In this document: positions 8,516-15,572 of the stretch, piece after piece
How the letters are laid out: each line of letters starts with the position of its first letter
How positions within the stretch are numbered: the first letter of the stretch is position 1
DNA from: Nitrososphaerota archaeon
GTDB lineage: Archaea > Thermoproteota > Nitrososphaeria > Nitrososphaerales > UBA57
Reading direction: 5' to 3'
Length of the DNA: 34,407 bases
Assembly (NCBI GenBank): GCA_024860875.1
Contig: JACPSZ010000012.1
Coordinates: 1 to 34,407 of the forward strand
The notes under the pieces: model-generated
Told to the model about the DNA's origin: nothing
The model's database searches: none
What the model saw: the letters and a program-made list of their open reading frames with translations, nothing else
Translations under genes and position numbers: made by a program

Positions 8516-9340
8516 TTACTTCCGCCTCCTCGTCAGAAAAACTCCAACTATGGCTAGAGCTACAATTGCCACACCTATAACCAGCAGGTTTTGAGGGCTG
8601 GTCAACTGAGATTGTTCTTCGGGTTTAGGCTCCGCTGGTTCGGGCGAGGGTTGAGGTACTGGAGCGGGAGCTGGTTGTTGTGGCTCCGGTGCAGGAGCAA
8701 CCGGGGCGGGAGCTGGGACAGGTTGCTGAGGCTGTGGTGCTGGTTGTTGCGGAGCCGGTGCTGGAGCTGGTTGAGGTTGTGGCTGGGGTTGAGGAACAGG
8801 TTGCGGGACAGGGGCTGCAACACTGATTGAGTACACAACTTCCACCTTTCCCTTGGGAAAGGTCAGGCTGAAAACTCCATCAACTTGTTCGATTCGTAGC
8901 GGTGTCGGACTAAGGCTGATTAGCCCTGTTGATATGGTAACATCAAGTTGTGCAGGGGCGTCAATTGCGAAAGTCCGGAAATCGCCGCTGAGAGAGGTTA
9001 GCCCGCCAGCTTGATAGCTGATACGCACTCTGTAAGCTCCCAAGGTATCTATTCTGAGCACATTTCCAACGGTAGAATAGTCCAAAGGAATTCCCCTTTG
9101 ATCTACCACAAGGATATTCTGAAAGCTAGTACCGAGTAGGGGTATATCCACCCTTGGGGAAGTCGTATCGACATCGGCTTCATGGGTTACTAAGACATTC
9201 CCATCGGCATATACAATAGCAGACAGGTTTCTGGTTTGGTAGGCTTCTTGGGCAAATGTAGTGGGAATGGCCCCGATCATTATTGGTAGCACTAATAGCG
9301 TTAATATGCGCACAGACCATCTGAGATGACTTATTTTCAT
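8516..9340 (-). CDS. Membrane-anchored surface protein with Pro/Gln/Ala-rich stalk
   Basis: The ATG at 9340 is preferred over the TTG codon just before it (274 residues). The layout is a signal peptide (about 1-30, ending TTFA), a beta-rich ectodomain (about 31-172), a low-complexity Pro/Gln/Ala stalk (about 177-240, PQPQPQ and APAPAP repeats), one membrane helix (about 252-269) and the stop-transfer tail RRRK. The ectodomain is clearly a paralogue of that in the membrane regulator at 12531-13643: shared landmarks are VYADGNVLVTHE/LYDDGKTVVEYE, IPLLG, ILV..RG.PLDY, IDTLG/IDSLG, the LTS segment and FPKGKVEVVY/LPKGVQEVSY. I do not recognise the domain. Placement and promoter suggest co-regulation with the downstream coiled-coil gene. 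Confidence 0.8.
   Translation of the reverse strand: MKISHLRWSVRILTLLVLPIMIGAIPTTFAQEAYQTRNLSAIVYADGNVLVTHEADVDTTSPRVDIPLLGTSFQNILVVDQRGIPLDYSTVGNVLRIDTLGAYRVRISYQAGGLTSLSGDFRTFAIDAPAQLDVTISTGLISLSPTPLRIEQVDGVFSLTFPKGKVEVVYSISVAAPVPQPVPQPQPQPQPAPAPAPQQPAPQPQQPVPAPAPVAPAPEPQQPAPAPVPQPSPEPAEPKPEEQSQLTSPQNLLVIGVAIVALAIVGVFLTRRRK
8621..8812 (-). repeat. Low-complexity repeat encoding the Pro/Gln/Ala stalk
   Basis: The + strand is a long run of GGTTG, GGAGC and GGTGC-type units, giving strong strand asymmetry (few C or A). It encodes about 64 residues of alternating Pro with Gln, Ala, Val or Glu. Such tracts change length easily by slippage, so the stalk length may vary among strains. Confidence 0.8.
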
Positions 9341-9379
9341 CAACCTGACAATCTAGAATAGGATTAAAAAAGAATACCA

Positions 9380-9395
9380 TGAAACACCTGTTTCA
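9380..9395 (-). promoter_or_regulatory. Palindromic operator upstream of the 8516 surface-protein gene
   Basis: TGAAACACCTGTTTCA consists of two perfect 7-bp inverted arms around CC. It lies 8 bases upstream of a TATA-like AT-rich box (minus-strand CTTTTTTAA, about 9363-9371) and 40 bases before the ATG at 9340. A half-conserved copy precedes the next gene (8483-8498) with the same spacing. A dimeric winged-helix regulator is the expected kind of ligand; the one encoded at 12531-13643 is the nearest candidate (inference). Confidence 0.6.
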
Positions 9396-9617
9396 CTTTC
9401 CTCATGCTTCCTATTTCATCAAGGAGCGTAAGGCACAAGGAGAATTATTGCGTCCAAGAATTCCCTCATTCAATCGGAAGTTAGCCTGTAAAAGGAATCA
9501 GGCTAGTGTCCCTAAGACTTAACAGAACCAGGTTCGAGCTAGGCAGCTTTCGGAAATCCAGAAATCATCTTCATAATAGGAAAAGGTATAATAGCTCAGG
9601 GGCGTGAGATTTCTACA

Positions 9618-9893
9618 ATGGTGGCATCAACCAAGAAGGGCTGGCTTAGTTTCATGTTATCTTTTTTCGCTCCGGGTTTTGGACAGATTTACAACGGCAA
9701 GGCTGAGAGAGGGGCATTCATACTTGTGGCTTTTATCCTTGTGTTTGCCTCCGCCTATTTCTTCCTAGCTAGGGCCTCCCAGTTAGGTCTCCTGTTTACG
9801 GTGGGAGCAAGGTATCTTCAGCTACTGGCCATCCTTTTTTGGGCTTGGCAAGTATACGATGCATACTCATTAGCGAAGTCTGCGCCGAGCTAG
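9618..9893 (+). CDS. Small TM2-like membrane protein
   Basis: A 91-residue protein with two or three hydrophobic segments (about residues 10-20, 31-50 and 62-78). It carries the pattern SFFAPGFGQIYNGKAERG at the start and WAWQVYDAYSLA at the end. A Pro-Gly-x-Gly-Gln-x-Tyr-Asn-Gly turn between helices followed by a Trp/Tyr/Asp-Ala-Tyr close is typical of TM2-domain-like small membrane proteins, whose function is mostly unknown. The start is ATG 9618, about 30 bases after a TATA-like GGTATAATAG (about 9585-9594), so the transcript is probably leaderless or nearly so. It is the only + strand gene in the middle of the island. Confidence 0.65.
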   Translation: MVASTKKGWLSFMLSFFAPGFGQIYNGKAERGAFILVAFILVFASAYFFLARASQLGLLFTVGARYLQLLAILFWAWQVYDAYSLAKSAPS

Positions 9894-10033
9894 AATCTCT
9901 TAAGGCGATCAGGGAGTCAGTAAGGTCCTAAAGAAATCCTCGAAACCTTGGGTTTGAATAGCTTACGCAAATCTGCCGTCTGTGTTATACCTAAGCACAG
10001 CCTAGGGTCGCCATAGATGTAGTGCTACTGGAA

Positions 10034-12208
10034 TTACCTGGTGAAATAGTCAGGGTTATCCTTGTCTAATGCTTTGTCCCATGTATACGAGGCGTGGGTG
10101 AGGCCGATGACTTCTGCCTTGTAATTGCCGCTAGGGGCGTTAAGGAGCCTGAACCAGCGGTTACCACTGTCATTGGTCTCACCGCTGAACTCCCAACACT
10201 CGTCACCACTGCTGCAGTCAAAGTTCCCATCCCCATTGCTATCGCGGATTAATCGAGCCTTCACTGAAGCTTTGCTTACAGGACTATCGCTACTGGTGAG
10301 GCTACCGCTGGCGTCCGAGTCCCGCTTTACATTTACGGTGAATGTAAGGTGCCTGTTGGATTCCCAAGAAATATCAAACGCCCCCATCTTGCTGGAGTCG
10401 CCTGATGGTGCGGCTAGGGTGGTAAAGCTATATTCACCAGAGACTACCTTATTTCCTGCTACATCTACAGATGTGATTCTATAGTAGTACGTAGTCGAAG
10501 CCTGGAGGTTTATCAGCGTGACTTTATGGCTCGTTACTAGAGTTGGATCGGAGACTTGGCTAGTGTAGCTTCCTGAAGCAGTTCCATACTCTACCAGCGA
10601 GTCCGCCGCCTCATTCGTGACCCATGTTATGTCTGCAGAGCTGCTCGAAATATTACTAGTTCCAACATCGGATAATGTTGGTGCTGCGTTGTCCACGGTA
10701 ACGCTTGTAGAGGTGCTGGCCGATTCAGAGCCGCTCGTTGCGCTCACGCTGACCGTGTAAGATCCGTCGGCTACAACAGCACCAGCACTGTCCTTCCCAT
10801 CCCAAACAACAGAAACAGTTGCTGCCCCGCTGACGCTGCCGCCCCAAGTCCGGTCGCTCACCGAAACTGTCCAGTCCGCGGCCTTATTGAGGTTGAAACT
10901 GATTGTGGTGGTGTCCTTGGCACCATCACCATTCGGGCTGAAGGGGTTAGGAGATACAGAAAGCCCACTGACCGTCAAGGCAGAACTTCCTGCATAAACT
11001 AGTGGCTCAGGGTAAGCGTCGGGATCACCAGTAAAGCCGCCGTCGCCATTATTCAGACTCGTGTCACACGACTTCGTCTGCGCGACGCCGCCATTGATCA
11101 GAGCATCTCTTACCTGAGCTGGCGTTGCACTAGGGTTCGCAGCCTTGTAGCGCCCCGCGGCGCCTGCGACATGTGGTGAAGCCATGCTTGTGCCACTCAT
11201 CGTAGCATATCCTCCATCCTTGTATGTGGAGTAGAGATCTACCCCAGGTGCGGCCTGCTCGATCAGTGAACCGAAGTTGCTGAAGGAGGCGAACGTATCA
11301 TCTGCTCCGTACTTGGTGCTGGGACCTAACTTACCACACTTACCATCGCTATCTGCAATTGCAGAGACAGTGATGACATCAGGGTGATTGGCTGGGCTGA
11401 AGTCCTTTGCATCCTTAGCAGAATTTCCTGCAGCTACAACATACGTAACGCCAGCGTTTACTGAGTTGGCTATCGCTTTATCCAAAGCGTCGCTCTTACA
11501 CTCGCAGCCCAAGCTCATGTTTGCAACTTCTATCTCTCCGGCGTGGGAAGTGACCCAGTCAACGCCCGCTATTATCCAAGACATCCAGCCTGAACCGCTA
11601 TTATCTAGCACCTTAACTGCCCAGAGCTTCGCCCCAGCTGCTACTCCAACCACACCAATCGTATTATCTAATGCAGATGCGATCCCTGCTACATGGGTAC
11701 CGTGACCGTTCCCGTCGTCGCCCTTCCCATCCTCACACTGGTTGTTAAAGGGCCCGCCTTGGGCGCAGTTGGTGCTTGCAACTACATTTAGATCTGGGTG
11801 GTCCAGGTCAATTCCTGTGTCAATGATGGCTATGTCCACATCTACCGGGTTACTGGAACCCTCCGCGTCAATACGGTTCACCCCAGTGGGGAGCGTCTGG
11901 CTGAAAATAGCTACTCGCTGATTCTTCTCCATGAAGGCAACTCGCGGGTCGCTTCTTACGTCCTCCTCCAAAGGAGGAGGTATGATGAACGAGGCCCCTA
12001 GCAGAGCATGATTGTAGATGAACTCAATAGTCAGTCCATGCTTCTTGGCCAGGTCCTTTGCCGTTTCAGAAGGATCTACGTTATCATGGAACACTACGAT
12101 ATGAGTAGCTGGTCCTGGGTTTGATGGAGGACCAGCACTGAAGACGGGTACTGTACCAGCCGTGAGCAGCAAAAAGGCAAAAAGTAGCACGATTAGCCAA
12201 TGGCGCAT
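10034..12208 (-). CDS. Secreted subtilisin-family (S8) serine protease with FlgD-Ig and fibronectin III domains
   Basis: A 724-residue exported protease. A signal peptide (about 1-25, ending PVFSA) is followed by an I9-like propeptide (about 33-103: HIVVFHD...FIYNHALLGAS...FMEKNQRV). The catalytic domain (about 107-400) shows Asp130 in IIDTGIDLDHPDL, His172 in GHGTHVAGI, Asn262 in AAGNS (oxyanion hole) and Ser341 in GTSMASPHVAGA, so the triad is complete. The C-terminal part has a FlgD/CHU_C-type Ig domain (about 412-502, with NPFSPNGDG and VVWDGKDSAG) and a fibronectin III domain (about 507-597). The last stretch is Cys- and Asp-rich (RDSNGDGNFDCSSGDEC) and may bind calcium. No C-terminal membrane anchor is seen. 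It could process surface proteins such as its neighbours or degrade external protein; the sequence does not say which. Confidence 0.95.
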   Translation of the reverse strand: MRHWLIVLLFAFLLLTAGTVPVFSAGPPSNPGPATHIVVFHDNVDPSETAKDLAKKHGLTIEFIYNHALLGASFIIPPPLEEDVRSDPRVAFMEKNQRVAIFSQTLPTGVNRIDAEGSSNPVDVDIAIIDTGIDLDHPDLNVVASTNCAQGGPFNNQCEDGKGDDGNGHGTHVAGIASALDNTIGVVGVAAGAKLWAVKVLDNSGSGWMSWIIAGVDWVTSHAGEIEVANMSLGCECKSDALDKAIANSVNAGVTYVVAAGNSAKDAKDFSPANHPDVITVSAIADSDGKCGKLGPSTKYGADDTFASFSNFGSLIEQAAPGVDLYSTYKDGGYATMSGTSMASPHVAGAAGRYKAANPSATPAQVRDALINGGVAQTKSCDTSLNNGDGGFTGDPDAYPEPLVYAGSSALTVSGLSVSPNPFSPNGDGAKDTTTISFNLNKAADWTVSVSDRTWGGSVSGAATVSVVWDGKDSAGAVVADGSYTVSVSATSGSESASTSTSVTVDNAAPTLSDVGTSNISSSSADITWVTNEAADSLVEYGTASGSYTSQVSDPTLVTSHKVTLINLQASTTYYYRITSVDVAGNKVVSGEYSFTTLAAPSGDSSKMGAFDISWESNRHLTFTVNVKRDSDASGSLTSSDSPVSKASVKARLIRDSNGDGNFDCSSGDECWEFSGETNDSGNRWFRLLNAPSGNYKAEVIGLTHASYTWDKALDKDNPDYFTR

Positions 12209-12530
12209 GGCTTTGTCGATATGACATCCTTTATGATATACCTATCGTTTTTGGATGCGAAGCATCTAAAAATCTTGAAAAGTACGAAGAGTAGGTAGGC
12301 TCATCACCTCCCCCAATTTTTAGGGTATTACGGAGCGATTCTACCAAATGCCTTTAGCAGGTCTAGATTTGTATCATGCGTAGATGGAATTCCGCCCCAC
12401 CCTGAAAGGATTATTTGTGGAAAAAGGGGATAGATGGACAGGTCAACCTAATCCATTAAATTAGATACACGTAGATATGTGCCCTTTTTATAAAGGACGA
12501 ATCAATAGTTGTAGATCTACCTATAATCAC
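12209..12530. other. Intergenic region carrying the subtilisin promoter
   Basis: No gene is seen. A minus-strand TATA-like element (GGTATATCATAAA, about 12230-12242) lies about 25-30 bases upstream of the subtilisin ATG. Near the regulator's stop are CCTTTTTATAAAGG (about 12483-12496), an inverted repeat, and the palindrome GTAGATCTAC (12511-12520), either of which might be part of a terminator. Confidence 0.4.
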
Positions 12531-13643
12531 TTATGTAGGTGGTTTGTCCGCTGAGATGTCGTCCCTTATCATAACAAGATTTTGGCCGCCCACTTTTCTG
12601 ACTTCCAATAAGCCCTCCCTTTCTAGACGTTTGATCATTCTCCACGCCGTTGAGCGAGGTAGCTTAAACTTCTCCCTTAGTTCGGATTCGAATACTTCGC
12701 CACCGGCCTGCCCGATAAACTCCAACGCTTCTCTGTCATCTGGTCGAAGATGATCTCTTCCCTCCAGAATTTTCTGGATGTCAATTTGCCTGAACGTTTT
12801 GGAAACCTCTATTACTACTCCTTTCTTCCTTCTCCGCAAGGCAAAACCTATTGTCAAGGCGAAGAGCAGGCCTAGCAATAATGTAGCGACTGGTGGCTGA
12901 GCAATGCCGATAAGCAAAGGATTATCTGATATGTTTGGTGAAAGCCTTCCAGGCTCGTCTACGAGGCGTTTTGCTTCTCGTGCGAGCATTTCCGCTTGAA
13001 AGTATCGGGCAGCCTCAAACTCCTGCCTCGCTCTCTGCAGAATAGCCTCGGCATCAGCAACATTAACTCCCTTCGCCTTCGCCTCAGCTATCCCTTCCTC
13101 CACTTCACTTATTCGAAGCATGGCTTCCTCCTTGCTTCCAACTGGACCGATCATGTAGCTCACCTCTTGTACTCCTTTAGGCAGAGTGAGTATTTGCCTC
13201 CCATCAGCGACGGAGATTGTTATTGGAGGCGATGTCAATCCAACTATTGTCGAATCGGCCGGAAGAATGACTCTGAAGTCTATAGGCGAGTCCATCTTAA
13301 TCGTCCATATCCTGCCTATCTTGCTCGTCAGGTCAGATGTGGAGTAGGTAATCCTAAGTTGCGATGAACCAAGCGAGTCAATCAGAACCCCATCCTTCTC
13401 CACGTGGTAATCAAGCGGAAGTCCTCGTTCGTTAATGACCAAGATTGTTTCGTAGAGTGAGCCCAAAAGTGGGATTTTGATTGTAGCATGGGAGGCATCT
13501 GCGAGGACCTCGTATTCTACGACTGTCTTCCCATCATCATATAGCGTGAAGACGAGTCTGTGAGGAGTGTAATCATCGGCAAGAACCTGTGGTATCCCAA
13601 TCGATATGAACAATAAGGTAAGCAACAAAATTGTCCTGACCAT
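12531..13643 (-). CDS. Membrane-bound winged-helix transcriptional regulator with secreted-type ectodomain
   Basis: A 370-residue protein that appears to be a one-component transmembrane sensor. It has a signal peptide or first helix (about 1-22, ending QVLA) and a beta-rich ectodomain (about 25-165) paralogous to that of the surface protein at 8516-9340. A charged helical linker (about 172-230, with AKAKGVNVADAEAILQRA) resembles the coiled-coil protein at 7230-8432. One membrane helix (about 251-269) is followed by RRRKKG. The cytoplasmic winged-helix DNA-binding domain (about 300-360) includes LREKFKLPRSTAWRMIKRLEREGLLEVRKVGG. This architecture fits the class of predicted membrane-associated archaeal regulators (COG2512-like). 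A TATA box (about 13671-13677) precedes the ATG at 13643. I infer that it reads an extracellular signal and controls the palindrome-bearing genes nearby. Confidence 0.85.
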   Translation of the reverse strand: MVRTILLLTLLFISIGIPQVLADDYTPHRLVFTLYDDGKTVVEYEVLADASHATIKIPLLGSLYETILVINERGLPLDYHVEKDGVLIDSLGSSQLRITYSTSDLTSKIGRIWTIKMDSPIDFRVILPADSTIVGLTSPPITISVADGRQILTLPKGVQEVSYMIGPVGSKEEAMLRISEVEEGIAEAKAKGVNVADAEAILQRARQEFEAARYFQAEMLAREAKRLVDEPGRLSPNISDNPLLIGIAQPPVATLLLGLLFALTIGFALRRRKKGVVIEVSKTFRQIDIQKILEGRDHLRPDDREALEFIGQAGGEVFESELREKFKLPRSTAWRMIKRLEREGLLEVRKVGGQNLVMIRDDISADKPPT

Positions 13644-13927
13644 TATCGGTTTGTTGCAGTGGATCGGAGAATATAAGGAAGCATAAACCTAGTCATGTTC
13701 TTTCTGAGACTTCAGAGCAGTGTTCAGAGACCGTGGGGTTGATATAGAGGTTTATTCAGATAGGTTCATACAGGTTGTCGGATCGTTTGGCCTTTGGCAA
13801 AGCCGGCACTCGCGCGCCTAGCGGCTGGTAATGGGGGTTCGTACCTCAAAAAAAGAAAGCCAAAACGGCATACGAACCAGTGAATCAGCCACAATAATAC
13901 TTTGAATGTCAGTCAGAGCAAAAAAAA

Positions 13928-13946
13928 TTGGCGCCACCGGTCGGAC
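13928..13946 (+). repeat. Putative attachment site (tRNA-proximal copy)
   Basis: TTGGCGCCACCGGTCGGAC overlaps the 3' end of tRNA-Asn and repeats exactly at 5186-5204. Integration at a tRNA 3' end that restores the tRNA would leave the intact gene here and the short copy at the far end of the element. Confidence 0.7.
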
Positions 13947-14035
13947 TTGAACCGACGACCAGCTGGTTTCTCTCTCAACGAGGTAACAGCATCAGCACAA
14001 TGTTCAGCTGCTCTACCACGCTGAGCTACGGTGGC
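13932..14035 (-). tRNA. tRNA-Asn (GTT) with two apparent introns
   Basis: On the minus strand the acceptor GCCACCG pairs with CGGTGGC followed by discriminator G. The D-arm is GCTC-AGCGTGGTA-GAGC, the variable loop TGGTC and the T-arm GTCGG-TTCAAGT-CCGAC. The 104-base gene is too long for a mature tRNA. Removing 14 bases at 14004-13991 (between positions 30 and 31) and 16 bases at 13983-13968 (between 37 and 38) leaves a standard 74-base tRNA with anticodon stem GCTGG/CCAGC and loop CTGTTAA, so the anticodon is GTT (Asn). The 37/38 site is the canonical archaeal intron position and the other is non-canonical. I did not verify the bulge-helix-bulge folds. The 3' end doubles as an attachment site. 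Confidence 0.85.
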
Positions 14036-14049
14036 ATCTGGGCGATACC

Positions 14050-14520
14050 CTATATCATCTCTATAATTGCTTTACCGTTCGGGAGCAGTGCGATGTATCT
14101 GTAGCCGTTGGCGAGATATACTTCAAGTTTTCCGGTGGCTACGATTTTCTGTTTGTGAAGCCCCAGTTCGTTCCTGACTTCTAGGTGAAATTTTTCTTTG
14201 CCCAGTCAGGTTTTTCTAACGATAGAGCTTCCTTTACTTTGCTCACGCCTTCATCGTTCAAACTCCAAGCCGCTTTCAGAGCTTCAAGAGTTGCCTCTCA
14301 GTTGCTCTATATGTTCGATGTTGAAAGAGACTGTGGAATTCGGAAGTACGTAAACTGCTCCATAGTAGTTATCCTGCGAGCCTCCAAGTAGATGACCCTT
14401 CAAGAATTCTTGATCTTCATGATCAAGTCTTGCTCTCTTGATGCAGTCTTCGAATGTCTTTCTCAGGCAGTGTGGATAGACATCATGCCCCATCGGTATT
14501 CCCGCTTGAAGGCGAGGTAG
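14050..14520 (-). pseudogene. Decayed tyrosine recombinase (integrase) C-terminal fragment
   Basis: The first segment (from about 14520 to 14284) reads QAGIPMGHDVYPHCLRKTFE then ...FLKGHLLGGSQDNYYGAVYV. The H-x-x-R box (PHCLRKTF), the GH.LGGSQ box and the YY carrying the nucleophile are typical of archaeal tyrosine recombinases. After a shift near 14294 the next frame gives ATLEALKAAWSLNDEGVSKV ...KPDWAKKNFT. After another near 14185 it gives LEVRNELGLHKQKIVATGKL ...YRYIALLPNGKAIIEMI, ending at 14050. Two frameshifts and the missing N-terminal two thirds make this a relic. It lies on the 5' side of tRNA-Asn, outside the 5186-13946 segment, so it may derive from a second or rearranged element. 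Confidence 0.75.
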
Positions 14521-14522
14521 AG

Positions 14523-15059
14523 CTACTTGAATTGGTACTGCACTGAATATGAGCCAGATGTCAGTAGAGTCGTGGGGTCCTGTATTCCCTGCAAGGCTCC
14601 ATGACCATTCAAGTTAGCCAATCCGTCGGTACCTCTAAGGATCGTGATCTTGGACTCAAAGGAGCCAAACGCGCTACCTCTTCCATTTTCCCGGAAGACT
14701 AGCGTACCCGATCTACCTTCCACAGTGCATGTGCAGGTGTCGATTACATGATAATTCGCCGTTCCAGTTGGCGTTATCGTCACGCGACCTTCGAAAGTAT
14801 AGGGTCCAGTAAATGCGCCGGTTACTGTACCTGAGCCCTTCACATTAAGAACGATTTTACCGCCAACTATCTCGGTAGATACGATTATGAAAGACGAGTC
14901 TGCGAAGGAGCCAGTCCCCGTCGTGCCTGCAGACGCATATGCTGCTCCAATAGAGCTACCTACTGCAGCCAGCAATGAGAATGAGACCATCAGAGCTACG
15001 ACCGCTATCTTTACAGGACGGCCGCGAATTCCTCCCGATACCGAATCCTTGGAGGTCAT
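14523..15059 (-). CDS. Secreted DUF3224-like beta-barrel protein
   Basis: A 178-residue protein with a basic N-terminus and signal peptide (hydrophobic IAVVALMVSFSLLAAVG at about 18-34, cleavage near AYASA). A Gly/Thr/Ser-rich beta domain follows with two Cys in a CTC pair (about residues 108-110). GRSGTLVFRENGRG and DGLANLNGHGALQG resemble the C-terminal part of the DUF3224 / allene-oxide-cyclase-like barrel (GrSGsFv...G, L.GL.G.G); this assignment is from memory and tentative. A decayed paralogue lies at 5323-5735. Its 3' end abuts the integrase relic. No membrane anchor is visible and the function is unknown. Confidence 0.65.
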   Translation of the reverse strand: MTSKDSVSGGIRGRPVKIAVVALMVSFSLLAAVGSSIGAAYASAGTTGTGSFADSSFIIVSTEIVGGKIVLNVKGSGTVTGAFTGPYTFEGRVTITPTGTANYHVIDTCTCTVEGRSGTLVFRENGRGSAFGSFESKITILRGTDGLANLNGHGALQGIQDPTTLLTSGSYSVQYQFK

Positions 15060-15259
15060 TTACTGCCATAGAAAGCCTTCCTACATTAAAGAACTCTGAA
15101 TCCGGGTTCTTGGTATCGAGTCCGGAGCTGAAATCCAAGTATCTAAACAAAATCCTGCCTCAAGTTACAATGCACCATCTGTCCTGTCCAGCTATGGCTT
15201 TTCTACTAGATTGCCCAAGTGGGGGCAGAACAAACCCTAAAGATTTGTAGGCCTTCAAT

Positions 15260-15476
15260 GTGAAGGCGAAACTGAATGAACACCAGAAATTCTTACTTAA
15301 GGTAGTTGAGAAATACAAGATAGCGTCTGGTGAATTATTCGACCTTTATCAGAAATCAATTCCTCAGCTCCTTGGCGAATGGGCTTATAGAAATCAGATG
15401 GAGCGTCTTGTTCAAAAAAGGGCTAGTGAAAGATGTTGGAGAAGGGAGATGGAATAGGTACGAAACTGCGACATAA
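15260..15476 (+). pseudogene. Winged-helix domain fragment (AAA/Orc1-like ATPase C-terminus), frameshifted
   Basis: From a GTG at 15260 the frame encodes NEHQKFLLKVVEKYKIASGE then LFDLYQKSIPQLLGEWAYRN QMERLVQK. This resembles the C-terminal winged-helix domain of archaeal Orc1/Cdc6-like or related ATPases. In a run of six A (15414-15419) the sense shifts by one base. The continuation GLVKDVGEGRWNRYETAT, ending at TAA 15474-15476, is clearly the wing and C-terminus, whereas the uncorrected frame stops at 15457 with junk. A stop at 15248-15250 precedes the fragment and no ATPase domain lies upstream, so it is a remnant. The extra A could also be a sequencing error. Confidence 0.6.
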
Positions 15477-15572
15477 CTAGGCTTTGTCTTCGTATACTTT
15501 TCAATCCAAAAATAAATCGTGTCTGTGTCTCCTCTACTGCAATTTTCGAAGCTCAAATGTTAGACTTTTTCC

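Noticed and set aside
8591-8838. ORFs rich in Arg/Trp/Leu or Asn/Leu over the Pro-rich stalk
   Set aside because: They are frame shadows of the low-complexity stalk repeat.
13836-13878. Inverted repeat GGTTCGTA ... TACGAACC near the tRNA
   Set aside because: There are only 8-bp arms with a 27-base spacer and no associated gene; too weak to call a terminator or recombination site.
13766-13880. Minus-strand coding-like peptide (YEPPLPAARRASAGFAKGQT)
   Set aside because: The open stretch is under 50 codons, lacks a good start or ribosome-binding site and lies in a hairpin-rich GC stretch beside the tRNA. I could not tie it to any family.
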